Shown here one piece after another: positions 22,901 to 32,712 of a DNA stretch of 64,000 nt (positions are counted from its first letter, which is position 1; every line of letters starts with the position of its first letter). The DNA comes from Rhypophila decipiens (lineage: Eukaryota > Ascomycota > Sordariomycetes > Sordariales > Naviculisporaceae). A program made the position numbers and the translations under genes. The stretch covers positions 114,885 to 178,884 of the forward strand of contig MU858115.1 in NCBI GenBank assembly GCA_033297075.1, given 5' to 3'. The notes beneath the pieces are model-generated. The model was not told where the DNA came from and ran no database searches. It worked only from the letters and a program-made list of their open reading frames with translations.

Positions 22901-22994
22901 AAAGCTGAATGACGGGCTTGATAGCCGCGTTGTTCAAAATATCGACATATCGACCCTCCCGGAGGAATCTGTGAAGCTCTGTTGTAGACGCCAT
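19959..22994 (-). CDS. TPR protein, TTC27/Emw1 family
   Basis: Single exon of 1011 aa from the ATG at 22994; the frame is open 63 nt further but only to a TTG. The N-terminal half has the helical features of TTC27-type proteins (ELHRFLREGRYVDIL, a conserved region around NIELFCLARWVFG, then YKLLTQPSLGPGSIFIKSA). The C-terminal half carries tetratricopeptide repeats, clearest in AREAYEKAVKVNRLSSEMW and LGNFSDAAEAFGRAIAAAD. Acidic and Ser/Glu-rich inserts separate the blocks. The yeast homologue Emw1 is essential and affects cell wall integrity; the human one is TTC27. It is likely a cytosolic scaffold or assembly factor. The exact role is not established from the sequence. Confidence 0.85.
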   Translation of the reverse strand: MASTTELHRFLREGRYVDILNNAAIKPVIQLFVKDILALEGAEDGTTATTFQAGQNEEQQELASIVSLAAFNAFLQMNVTGPVLEGVKKVEKVFTSDKVSLKTLRKLCLKSLDVDGVSVYPYIPNIELFCLARWVFGAPSGALKQSVVDNLAEEEEEQLTPAWLALRVHVWHYKLLTQPSLGPGSIFIKSAQWSDVPSLEDVIEKQMGIVEREVVERERKVRFLVEKANVHIMLGQDVKAKEALKSATELSGFVYALSGAMAKRTKWQEKSTSQLVVLAKSSNEVQVAGNKEEAKPEALKLNDDTLLESLEFSKEAEAGLNGERADKKDGLPEPLRELSPDEQPQLSPLDQIILLSEATLKDAFSPVDSLTSEEILPFAVRVISDKSTNWQIYTQALLTRSRIEVHRSRTVERGVLQMQAVVDQVIVDTAEAAVPEKTVEEDKEEESDVPVIKVTEDGQDEKEEETAVEKPTSFFPAAKPSETAPAQVRLKYVHCLNSAPRWHLEAELAYSWAGVGSLISALEIFKRLRLWAEVALCLASSERAEDEDGRGSGGEEKGKAVLRWRLFHRTGSSGNDQVDEDADISSLKSADFQGPERSPSPPNAPRLFCILGDIENDPAHYERAWEISKHRFSRAQRSLGEYYLQQKDVERAREAYEKAVKVNRLSSEMWGRLGDINLRLGNFSDAAEAFGRAIAAADNVVGGEDARTWSNLGSALYSLYVERVKELKKEKEQIKDQPAPSAPVEKADDEEDDDEQSTQKVTTPLQRDPATLLSQALSSYKRGASIARENWRIWDNVLTLAARLRPVAVGDMILALNNIISIRKTEEALDIEVLRLLFNEAVLSQSKPEAGSKGIYEPPRGTHERAVCELLENTVVPLITSRSELWEIISRERVWRRDYAGAIEASERAWRAAVGTAGSGVTGGGGSLAPSSAKTASSDWLEDKEAWKVVVERTDDLVSVLENYGDEVPEIGSKWKGKARSAIRSVLGKAKENWEGSEEWDRLKELLDGLR

Positions 22995-23810
22995 CTCTCC
23001 TCGTTTTGTGTTTCGTAGCGGTTCGTCCGTTGGCGGGGTGAACTTCGCAGCTTCCAAAAGGAGGTGAAGTTCGTAGTTGAACAGCGTCGGGGATGAAATA
23101 GACGATAAAACGGAGGGTTAAAAAGAATGTTCAGATAAACAAATTCCCTCTCATCTCACCATCTTAAAATCGGGAATGAAAGCAAGCTTTGGTAGTGAGT
23201 GAATGATCTCGAAAAGTCCAAATCCAAATCTCACATGAATGGAGGGGTCAAATGGAAGAATTTCCTTCAGGCACCAAAATGCAGAGAAATAAAAGTGGGG
23301 GGAGGGGCAGCAAAAAAACCCTGGGGATGACGCATCGTCAAAATGCTGCTGACATAATCCACCAAATCGCCCAATTCAATCTCACGATACCTTCACATAC
23401 ACAGACATCAGTGCAGACATGTCAAATATTACTGATCACAATCTCCACTGACAAACCAACTCGCTCCATTCGCTAGCTACAATTACAGAAGAATCACAAT
23501 GCGGCAAAGTAAACCGCCAAGGCTAGATGCTACACAGTAAGGAGGGCCTGGATAGCAAACTGCCCTCAGACTCGCGCAAGATCTGTGATACTTGTAATAT
23601 GCCACAACGCTTTTCTCAACGCTCCAACACGAACTTGCTTGCCCACACACATTCCTTCACGGCAATGAGTTGCCCTCCATCATAATTCCACCGCTTGTGT
23701 CTATCCATTTGACATAACTTTGCAGGATCAAGAAACAGCCCGCCAGACTAAGCCACCCTTCAGAATACACGAGCTTGCAAAACCAGAGCAGGTCATGGGT
23801 ACAAGGGCAC
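22995..23810. other. intergenic, 0.8 kb
   Basis: Upstream of the TPR gene and downstream of the GYF gene. It should contain the TPR promoter and the GYF 3' UTR. No gene seen. Confidence 0.4.
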
Positions 23811-26800
23811 CTATTTCTTACCCTTGGACTTCTTGGAAGGGACAACCTTGAATCCAGCTCCAGCGATGCTCGTATCCTCCTTGGGCGTGTTGTTGCTGCC
23901 GCCCTTCTTGGCCACCTCATTCCAGCCGCCATTGTTGTTGCTCTTGGTATCCTGAACGGAGGACTCCTTCTCGACAACACCCTTGTCGGCCAGCTTCTTG
24001 CGGCGCACGAATTCTTCGGCAAAATGACGACCATCCATGGTGGTTGAGTACTGATAGACAGCAGCGGAAAGGAGCTCCGGGTCAAGGGTCCCCATCTCAA
24101 GCAGGGTACCAGCGAAGGAATCGACTAGATGGCACGGTGTGTTAGCAATAATCCAACCAACGCGGGGCGAGAAACTATGAACCTACCATTTTCGATGCCA
24201 ACAAGACCACGGCTCAACTCCCGATGGAGCCACTTCTTGAACTCCTCCAAAGCGACCTCCTTGGCGTCTTTCAGGCCGATAGTAGCCTTGGGGGCAGGCT
24301 TCGTCGCCGCTGGGACGGACTGCACCTTGATCGTGGCACTAGCAGATCTTGTCTGCGCAGCAGGACCAGTAGGGATCTTCACCTTGCCACCGGCACCAAC
24401 GTTGAACCATCCGCCACCTGCAGGCTGGCTGGCAGGTGTTCCAGAGCCGGCCAAACCTGGGGGAGCGGAAGCTTTGCTTGCCAATTCGGCATAACGCTTG
24501 CCAGCAGTAACATTGGCAGCAGCCTGTTTGGAAGCAGTCTGTCTGGCTTTCTGCTTGCGCAGTTCTTCTTCCTCGCGTTGAATCTCGGCCAAAGTCTTCT
24601 TGGAAGGGGTATTAGCGGAACCAGCACCAGTAGCAGAAGTCTTGGCCAAAGCGGGCTGTTTCCAAGGGCTCCCGGTGGCAGGAGCTCCAACAGGAGAACC
24701 AGTTCCCCAGGTGCTGGTCGCTGGAAGACCGACGTTGGCGGCGGCGGCCTTTTCACGCTCACGGAGGGCAGCTGCCTCCTGTTCCAACGCAGCCCTTCTC
24801 ATAGCGGCAGCCGCCTCCTCCCTCTTGGCCGCCTTCTTGGCCTCGGCCTCCTGAATCTCTTTCAGGCTGGGCCCCTTGTGAGCTTCGGCTCCAGGTTGGA
24901 CAGCCCATGGTGCTGTGGGCGGGGGGGCCAATGGCGCGCCGTCAGAGGAAGTGTCGGGCGTTCCAGTGGCGGAGCGCTCGCCATAACGAGATGGAAGGTT
25001 AGATGCGGGTCGCTGGGCAGTTGGGGCTGCGAGCGGAGTAGATTGCTGAGGAGGTGGGAACGGCATCGGCAGCCCGGTGGACGAAGGCTGTTGGCTTGGC
25101 TTGGCGACGGCGGCAGCTGCCACAGCAGCGGCAGCGGCAGCATCGGCCTGGGTCTTCCTGACCCTCTCGGTCAAAGACAACTCTTGCTTTACCTGATTGG
25201 TTTGGCTGGTCACCTTCTTGGTAACAGTGACCTCGGTCGGCGATTCGGTAACAACCGCCTTTGCCACAGTGATGGCCTCCTCAGAGACGGGGTGGCCAAC
25301 TGTTTGCTCCTCTTGCTCGGTGGCATCATCAGCGACATTTGCGACCCCGGCAGCGGCAGCAGCCTGCTCGGCCTCATGCTGCGCACGGAGGTCCACAAAT
25401 TCCTTAAGTCTGGCGCTGAAACCTTCCGAGTCTGTTTGAAGCTGATCGACCCCGGGGAGCTGGCTCCGGAGCCCAGCGTTCTCGTTTCCCGACGCTCGGA
25501 CTTGGTGTTGAGGGAAAATGGGGAGGTTGCCAGTCAGCTGCATGTTTGCCAACATCTGGCGCTCGCTGAAATTGAGGTCAGGGGCGAAGTTCTCGGGAGG
25601 CGCGATGGCCGAGGAAGGAGTTGCCAAAGGGGCCATGCTGAGGGGACTATCGAAGAAACCACTGCTGAGCCCGCCGATAGGGCCAATGGCAGACTGGGGG
25701 GCCATTCCGATGGGAGAACTGATACTACCGAAACTGGGCTGACTCTGAAGGCTATGGGCGCTTGAGTGGTGATGCAGGGCAGGAATACCAGGTCGCATTG
25801 TGTTGAATGGAAGGGGATGGTGGTGGTGAACGAGCTCGCGCTGCCTAGCGTGATACAACTGTTCCTCTTGCTTCCTACGCTCTAGATCATTTTGCTGGGC
25901 AGCAGTAAGGGTCCTGCCAAAGGAAGGGAACGCGCTTTGAAGAGGAGGGACAGCCTCTGCGGTGGTTCCCATAGCGAAGGCAGAACCAGCCGGAGGTGGA
26001 GGGCCATGAGGAACGCCCATTTGAGGAACCAGAAACGGCTCGCGGGAGTTACCAATGCGCCGAATAAGTTGACCTAGGGGCTCGAAGTCGGGATCCTCCA
26101 GCCGCTTGACACGCAGGTCAGGAGTAAAAAAGTTGGCCTTGTACCAATCATTCATCTCCAGTCCATTGAACGGGCCTTGCATGGTGCCCTGGGGATCGAG
26201 ATAGACCCACCGCATTCGATCCGGCATGACCATCGTGCGTGCTGCCATGGGCTCGTTGGAAGACTGGGCCGTGGTTGAAGTCAGGCCCGGCTGAACGTCA
26301 CCAGAGGTGAATGCTGCGCGAGCAGCATCCGGAAACAGATCCGCGAAACCCCCAGTTCTGATTGGGCTTCCCGTGTCACGGGTTTGCGCACCAATGATGC
26401 CACGGCCAATGGCCCCAAGAGGATTTCCTTGTCGCAGATCAGGAAGCGAGTCTGCGAGGCTCTCATGATCGTGGCCTTGTGTCTGATTCTGCATGGCCTG
26501 AGGGAACAAAGATCCAAGCTTGCTGCCACGGCCCAGGCCAGAAGAACTAGGTGCGCCAAAGACACCACCAAGACCCCCAAGGCCGCCAGTCGTCGGAATG
26601 TCGCCAAGAGGATTGAAGATACTAGATCCAAATGCTGCGCCATAAGCCTGTCTCTCACGATCTGGGGTGCCAGTGGGCTGCGGGGCAGGCCAGCCAGTCA
26701 TGGTGTTGACAGTCGGGAATCCCTTGGCACCCACGCTAGAGGTTTGACTGCGGTCACTGCCATCAAAGGCGGTTGCACCAAAAGACCGTGGGAGGGTATT

Positions 26801-28517
26801 GTATCCAGATGACGACTCATTGCTCGGGCCGGCATGGGCCAGGCGATCGATCTCGGCATCATCATGGCTGTCTTCAACTCGGTCCGCCAACGGGCTGCGA
26901 TACGGATTCGTCTCCGAGGGACTAGCGGGGCCGTTTCCCGCCCCAGCGTTTCCCAGATTGAGACCCGACATGCCGAAATCACCAGTGCTGCCTTTGACGG
27001 GGGTGTCAAAGACGTTTCCCCGTTGGAGTTGAGAAGGCATGGAGGGTGGGCTGTTGTCTTGGGCCCCTCCCAAGATGGCGCTCCCAGCGGCAGCGTCTTC
27101 GTTTCCGAAAGGGTCGGTGTCAGTGCGTTGTCGGGGCCGCCATCCACGATTCAAGTCGGGATTGGGGGCATCGTTCGTGCCGGCTTTGCTGCTGGTTGGG
27201 CTTTCCGCCGAGTCCTTGGCAGGAATAAGATGGGCGAGACGGCTTCCGCCCGTGCCCTGGCGCTTGTCGCCGATAGTCGATGCACTACCTAGTGCGAAGT
27301 TGCTAAATGCACCCATTGCCGCGGCTGGAGAACCACTTGCAGGCCCCCACAGAGACGCAGGATTCGAGCCAAAGTTGCTGGTGCCGATTATGTTGCCGCG
27401 ACCCAGCGTGAAGGACTGATTTCTTGTCGGCGTTTCGCGGACACCGGTGTCCTGCTCTGGCTCGTCAGTAATCGACTCCTTCAAGTCTGTGCCTCGACGG
27501 GAGAGCCACGGGTCGTCACGTGAGAACCTGCTCGCCGTCGGGGAAGCTACAGTAGCTGCACTCGGGAAAGGATTGTTTGTTTCCGTCGTCTCTCGTCTGC
27601 GATTTCCAGGTCTCGAGGCGGTAGATGGGGACGAGATCGGATAGTTTGAAGTCCCCGTGTTGGCGCTGACCGAACTCTTACGTCCATTGGGTCCACCACT
27701 CTGATGCACCCCATCCTTGTTCTGCTGGGGAATCTTCAGAGTGGAGTTGACATCGCCGGCAAACAACTCACGCTCCTCGGGGGACATTTCATCGAGGCCA
27801 ATAGGAGTCACGACCCCATGGGGGTCCCAGCACACTGTTGGATCCTGAGGAATAGGGCCCGAGTCGCCACTCTTTCCCCAGCCCCTGGCAGAACTGCCGT
27901 TGACTTGTGATGGGTTCCAGTTGGGCATGTATAGGTTTGAGGCATCGGTTTGTGCTGAGTCGTGTGTGCTCTTGTAGATTTCCAACAACTCTTCCTTCGA
28001 ATACCGGAAGGAACCAGGGTGTTCAAAGGATGCGGTTTGATTATTCGTAGGAAGCGAAGCAGCATCTGAAGTAGAGTTCTGAGGAGGCTCGGTAGCGTTT
28101 GCGGCACTGGACTGATTGAACGGGGTAGTGGAAGGCCGGCGGAAGGTCCTCGTTCCATTAGAGCGCGACCTGTCATCACCAAAAGTTAGCTTTGTCGACC
28201 AAAAAGTCAAACGACGGGGCACTGAAGTTCGAGCATCCAACCGAAGGCTCTTGCGCTGCTGTTCGCCATGATAGTGTTGTGCGTGCATGCATAGTTGGGA
28301 TCTTGACGACGGACGTGGTCCAATTCTCTGTGCACATGGAGGCGGCAGGCGAAATGCACCGTTTTTGGCAAAAGGACAGACATCCAACAAGTTCAAGAGC
28401 GACTCACCATTCACCACTGCCAGAACCACGGACAGAATCGCCTCGACCGGAACCTCTCGAGTCTCGATTTTGGCCTGCGGCGGCGGACGCAAAGCTCGAC
28501 GGTAGCTGTGAAGGCAT
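23811..28517 (-). CDS. GYF-domain protein (Smy2/GIGYF-like)
   Basis: Three exons, 28517-28408, 28169-24187 and 24124-23811, encode 1468 aa. The start ATG at 28517 opens MPSQLPSSFASAAAGQNRDS; the 238-bp first intron (GTGAGT...GACAG) joins GEW to SRSNGTRTFRRPST in phase, and a 62-bp intron near the 3' end joins GIEN to VDSFAGTLLEMG. A GYF domain lies at about residues 690-745 (RWVYLDPQGTMQGPFNGLEM, then W and Y of DWYKANFF), a fold that binds proline-rich PPGphi peptides. The rest is largely disordered: Ser/Asn/Gly-rich N-terminus and Ala/Glu/Lys-rich coiled-coil-like stretches after residue 1000. Smy2/GIGYF proteins act in translational repression, mRNA decay and vesicle traffic. The C-terminus ends in a Lys-rich tail. 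Confidence 0.88.
28170..28407 (-). other. long first intron of GYF gene
   Basis: 238 bp with GTGAGT donor, GCTAAC branch-point element and GACAG acceptor. It happens to be open in one frame, so an unspliced reading runs upstream as far as 28963 and gives a false N-terminus. Confidence 0.75.
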
Positions 28518-29491
28518 GGCGAGTTTTTCGTGTTTAGGTGATCGGTTTGGTTCTCTCGTTGACCGGGATGGATGCTTGAGAAGTCGATATTGCTAAAAGG
28601 GCAATTGACAGGATGTAAATGCTTTAAAAAGAGATGTCTTTTGCTCTCGGATGCTAGATTTGCAAAGGTAATTCGCGGTCGGACAAGCTTGTGTGCGTGA
28701 TGGAGGTCGAAAGCTTCGTAGGTATAGGTACTGTAAATTTTTGGCGTATGAGGTCGACCCAAGTTTGATCCACATTTGAAGGGCCACGTGACGTGGCCCG
28801 TGACTCCCTCGGCCAAAACACACTGTGTGAAGTTGTGCCCGCTACTGTTCGCGTAGCCAAGTCTTAACCGCGTCTTTTCACCCATGCCTCTCCACATTGT
28901 TTTAATGAGCATTTCGCAAGTCGCAAGTTCGCAACGGTCACATTTCGTTTTTGTCGGTTCCATTTGAGACGCTTGGGACGTATCGACGTCGAGGTTTTCC
29001 TTTTCCCAACCTGTTTACACAGCTTTCTTTCATTATTACCTCATTTGAGAGTTGTCGTGCAGTGCGCTGCATCACTAGTTCCTGCTTCGTTCCTTGCAAA
29101 CGCGTAGGTTCTCTCGGTCGAAGTTTCACAGTTGGATCCCCGACATGACAACGGCGACAGTGGATTGGACCATACGAAACTCTCTCAAATGACAGTCAGC
29201 AAACTTGGCCAAGATTTCACCAACTCCAGCACGTTGAAGCCAATCCTTTTTTCTGTTTATTCACTTGTCATGGTGAGCGATCTCTCTGCCGTTCACTGAA
29301 TCATGTCACCGTAATAATGGACAGACCGATGCCACTTTACCAGAGTTGATCGGACCACCCGAAGCTCACACAGGAACCGCGCTCGCCCATGTCACCATAT
29401 CACTTCTTTGCAGTTCATAACCAGTCAAACGCGGAAAACTTGGACATTCTGTTGCTAGCTATTACAAACAAAGGCGCGCAATCGTTGCTGC
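28518..29491. other. intergenic, about 1 kb
   Basis: Upstream of the GYF gene and downstream of the xylanase gene. No supported gene. Confidence 0.4.
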
Positions 29492-30682
29492 TCACAGACA
29501 CTGAGAGTAGTACGGGTTCTGGGCCTTGCACGAAAAAGGCGCGACGCAGCACGTTGGCCCAGACCAGCCCGATCCACCACATTGACCCCATTGAGCAGCG
29601 CACGATCCGCCCGTTGGCGTCGGTGGCCTTGCAGTGGTAGTCACCCCGCCGCCGCCTCCGCCGCCTCCTCCGCCTCCGCTGCTGCTTCCCCAGGCATTCA
29701 AGATGGCATTGTACGCCGCCTTCTTCTGCATGTTGGTGTCCCAGATCAGCGGGTACGAATTCCTGATCCACGTGTGTTTGTCGGTGAAGCCCCAGGTCGT
29801 GATGCCCACGCATGCAGAGACTTGCTTGCAGGCAGAAACGACAGTTGCATAATCCGTGGCCTGTTGGTTGAAGTTGGGATTGGATGAGGGAGTCGCAATG
29901 TCGAGCTCGGTGTAGGCAACCTCGACGCCGAGATTGGCGAACGCTTGGAGGTTCTGGACCAGCGTTGAAGCCGACCCCACCTGACCGGTGGTGAAATGGC
30001 CCTGCAGGCCCATGCCATGGATGGGCGCGCCGTATGCCTTGACCATCCTGATGAGGTTCTGAGCACCTGTGGACTTGGACCCCGGCTTGTCGCAGTTGTA
30101 GTCGTTGTAGTACAGCTTGGTTGACGGGTCTGCTGCCGCCGCTGCGGCGAATGCCATGGGGATGAAGGCCGGCCCGATGGTCGAACCCCAGATGGATCCC
30201 GAGTTGCGGTAGGAGCCGTCTTCGTTCAGGGCCTCGTTGACCACATCCCAGGCATAGCACTTGCCCTTGTAGTGGCCGACCACGTTGGCGATATGCGTCC
30301 TCATGATGGAGATGAGGGTCGCGTTGTTGAAACCGCCGTTGCTGACCCAGCTGGGGACCTGCGAGTGCCAGATGAGAGCATGGCAGCGCATGATCTGGCC
30401 GTTGGCCTGGGCTTGCGCGACGATCTTGTCACCATTGGCGTAGTTGAAGACGCCGCGCGAGGGCTCCAAGGCGTCGAACTTCATCTCGTTCTCAGCTGTG
30501 TATTGACCAAAGTCCTGAGAGTTCTTGGCAATGTTGTTGGCGCTGGCGTCGTTCATGACGGAAATGCTGATCTCGGTGCCAAAGTACTTCTTGCCCGCTG
30601 CCACGGCTCGAGCGTGGAGGCCATCTGCTGCCGCAAGGCCTGCCGCCGCCAGACAAGCCAGGACTGAAGGTTTGAGCATCAT
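29492..30682 (-). CDS. GH10 endo-beta-1,4-xylanase with C-terminal CBM1
   Basis: Single exon, 396 aa. Signal peptide [20 protein letters not shown]. The GH10 barrel spans about residues 24-332: substrate-binding ENEMKFD (64-70), HALIWHSQ (101-108), acid/base Glu150 in [10 protein letters not shown], and nucleophile Glu259 in YTELDIAT. A linker follows with eleven consecutive glycines (336-346) and a Thr/Pro-rich stretch, then a fungal cellulose-binding CBM1 (about 361-396) with [15 protein letters not shown] and the aromatic NPYYSQCL end. It should cleave xylan backbones in plant cell walls, held on cellulose by the CBM. Such genes are usually induced by xylose via XlnR-type regulators and repressed by glucose; I did not find a convincing XlnR site. 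Confidence 0.95.
   Translation of the reverse strand: MMLKPSVLACLAAAGLAAADGLHARAVAAGKKYFGTEISISVMNDASANNIAKNSQDFGQYTAENEMKFDALEPSRGVFNYANGDKIVAQAQANGQIMRCHALIWHSQVPSWVSNGGFNNATLISIMRTHIANVVGHYKGKCYAWDVVNEALNEDGSYRNSGSIWGSTIGPAFIPMAFAAAAAADPSTKLYYNDYNCDKPGSKSTGAQNLIRMVKAYGAPIHGMGLQGHFTTGQVGSASTLVQNLQAFANLGVEVAYTELDIATPSSNPNFNQQATDYATVVSACKQVSACVGITTWGFTDKHTWIRNSYPLIWDTNMQKKAAYNAILNAWGSSSGGGGGGGGGGGVTTTARPPTPTGGSCAAQWGQCGGSGWSGPTCCVAPFSCKAQNPYYSQCL
29645..29677 (-). repeat. GGN codon run encoding Gly11 in xylanase linker
   Basis: Eleven successive glycine codons (GGC/GGA/GGT-type) between catalytic and cellulose-binding domains. A GC-rich trinucleotide tract of this kind is prone to length change. 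Confidence 0.9.
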
Positions 30683-30764
30683 CTTTGCGAGGTGATGAAG
30701 GGGAGAGTTGACTGTGGTGCCGCGGATGTCAAACCCTCACAAGACAACGCCGGCCATGTCTGGT

Positions 30765-30772
30765 CTTTTATA
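30765..30772 (-). promoter_or_regulatory. TATA box of xylanase gene
   Basis: TATAAAAG on the minus strand, about 83 bp upstream of the xylanase ATG. Position and sequence fit a strong core promoter. Confidence 0.6.
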
Positions 30773-32580
30773 GCTGAGCAGCCTGAGCTCGGTCGACATC
30801 GTGGAGACTCATGGCTGCCTCTGAACCTCGGCGATTTCTTTAAACCTAGAGCGTCTCTCCATCAGATCGCGGAGGCTTGGTATCCCAGAGTCGCGATGGC
30901 GGAACTTCTTGGCCGATTTGCCCACTAATGACATGTAAAATCAGTCGCCATGTTACATCCAGATCTCCAAGCGATCCCGCGTACCAGGTTCCCCATTTTT
31001 TGCTGCTCGACAGTTGCCAAATCGAGACGCGGAATGCGAAATGCGCAGTGCCTCAAAGGTGTATAAGCTCCGTGCGACCTCTTCGGATTGGTGGATTCAG
31101 AACGATGGCAACGCTCGCGCCTCGAGCTGTGGAAATATAAAATCCGTGGAATCGTGGTATGGACTTCACGATCCATGAGGTAAGATCTTATTCGTCTTCA
31201 CGCCGGCCGTCTTGCCGTCAATCCGTAACCGGCTCTGATCAGAGAGACTTGATTTGGCAGGCGTTGCCGGGTGGAACGTGACTTTGAGAGGTCAGCAACA
31301 GTTGACTGTTGAAGCAGAAAGACTGGAAATAAGGCTGTTTTGGAAATCCTTATCTCCGATCCGCGGGTCTTGATCGTAAGCTAAGCCATAATCTTCCGAA
31401 CCCCGGATTAACATGGTTGATTGGAGGCGGCTGTGCCAGAGTGGCCCAGGGGGCGCGCCCACTCAGGCCGGATGGTTGGGACTCACTGGACTGTGGTCGA
31501 GGGATTGATCATTGCGAGCACTTCCAAATATTTGCGCCTGGAGGCTCGGGACCGTCGAGCCTCAATTCGGGTTGACTCATGTTTACTCGGGACGTCTCAC
31601 CACCCCCGCACAGGTGACAGAATAATTTGAGGGACATCCTGAGGAACGTGCTTCGACCCAATTACCATACTGATCAATTACCGAGCCCATCTTATCTTGT
31701 CATTACCCTCCCACTCGGCATCTTATCCTCGAGCTGTCCTCCCAGCTAGCCACTTCGCTCACCGGCAATGGAGCAGAATACTCAAAGTTGATCTAGACTC
31801 CGGAGCAAACTTCTGGAGATGCATCAATGTCCCAATATTGCAAGCCACATCCATTGGAATCCCGTCCACATCCCGCAACGAGCATCGAGTAACAAAGAAC
31901 TTTTGCTGCATCTTCCAACCACACCCCGCATCCCAGGGGCTGGCTGAGAAGTGTCAGATGGACCAGTGCTTCAGGACAGGATCCGAGGCCAACCGTCCAA
32001 TGTCCTGGTTTGCGGCGTCCCATGAATGCAAGAGCTGGCAGTTGGAGGCCAAATCAGGAAATCCGGGATGAGTGAGACGGGAACCAGCCACCAATGATCG
32101 ACAATTCGACATCGGTCACCAACACACCTGCGCCGTGGTTGGCCCGGCCTGAACCGAAGCTGAATGGGGCGAGCAGGCACACCAAATGCAGTGGGACGGC
32201 CCAGACCCAGACCGACATTTTGTACAACCTCATAAGGCTGACCGCTAACACTGCCTCCCCACAGTGTACATACAGCAAAACAAGGTTGCCTGGGCCTGTC
32301 AGTGACTTTGTCAATCCATCTTTCTTGTAGAAATAACGCATTTAATTAGCTTGTAGAGGCCTACTTGACAATTTATTAGGGCATTGGGAAGTCCTCTGGC
32401 CAGGTAGCGCACGTTGCCTTTGCTGTATGTCTCGGGACTGGACGTTGGGACATGTCAGGTAAAGCTTAGCTACGCCTCCTTGGCCGTACTCGGGTCCCGG
32501 CGCTTGGGACTTGCCTTGTTGGTAATTAACAGTTGGTTGACAGCCGCTCTGATATAGATAGATCATCGGTACTTAACAGT

Positions 32581-32587
32581 TATATAA
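32581..32587 (+). promoter_or_regulatory. TATA-like element of DUF2235 gene
   Basis: TATATAA about 125-130 bp before the ATG at 32713, followed by a pyrimidine-rich leader. Confidence 0.45.
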
Positions 32588-32712
32588 GGAGCGACCGGGC
32601 CACCTTGCTGCTCTTTCGGGTTTTTCATCCCAATTCATCATCAGAGCTCTCCTTTCTTCATCTGATATATATCCATAACAACTGAACTCTACTAGTATCC
32701 AAACTTTACACA

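Larger units (their letters stand above)
30683..32712. other. divergent promoter region, 2 kb
   Basis: Between the starts of the xylanase (-) and DUF2235 (+) genes. No gene seen. Both flanking genes have a good TATA element (annotated separately), consistent with regulated expression. Confidence 0.45.

Noticed and set aside
24224..25765. Long plus-strand open frame (513 codons) across the GYF gene
   Set aside because: It is antisense to the low-complexity part of a well-supported gene; its Gly/Ser/Leu/Arg-rich text follows from reading Ala/Pro/Gln codons backward.
28518..28963. N-terminal extension of the GYF protein up to 28963
   Set aside because: It depends on reading through the 238-bp intron. 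The spliced start at 28517 gives a better, family-like N-terminus.
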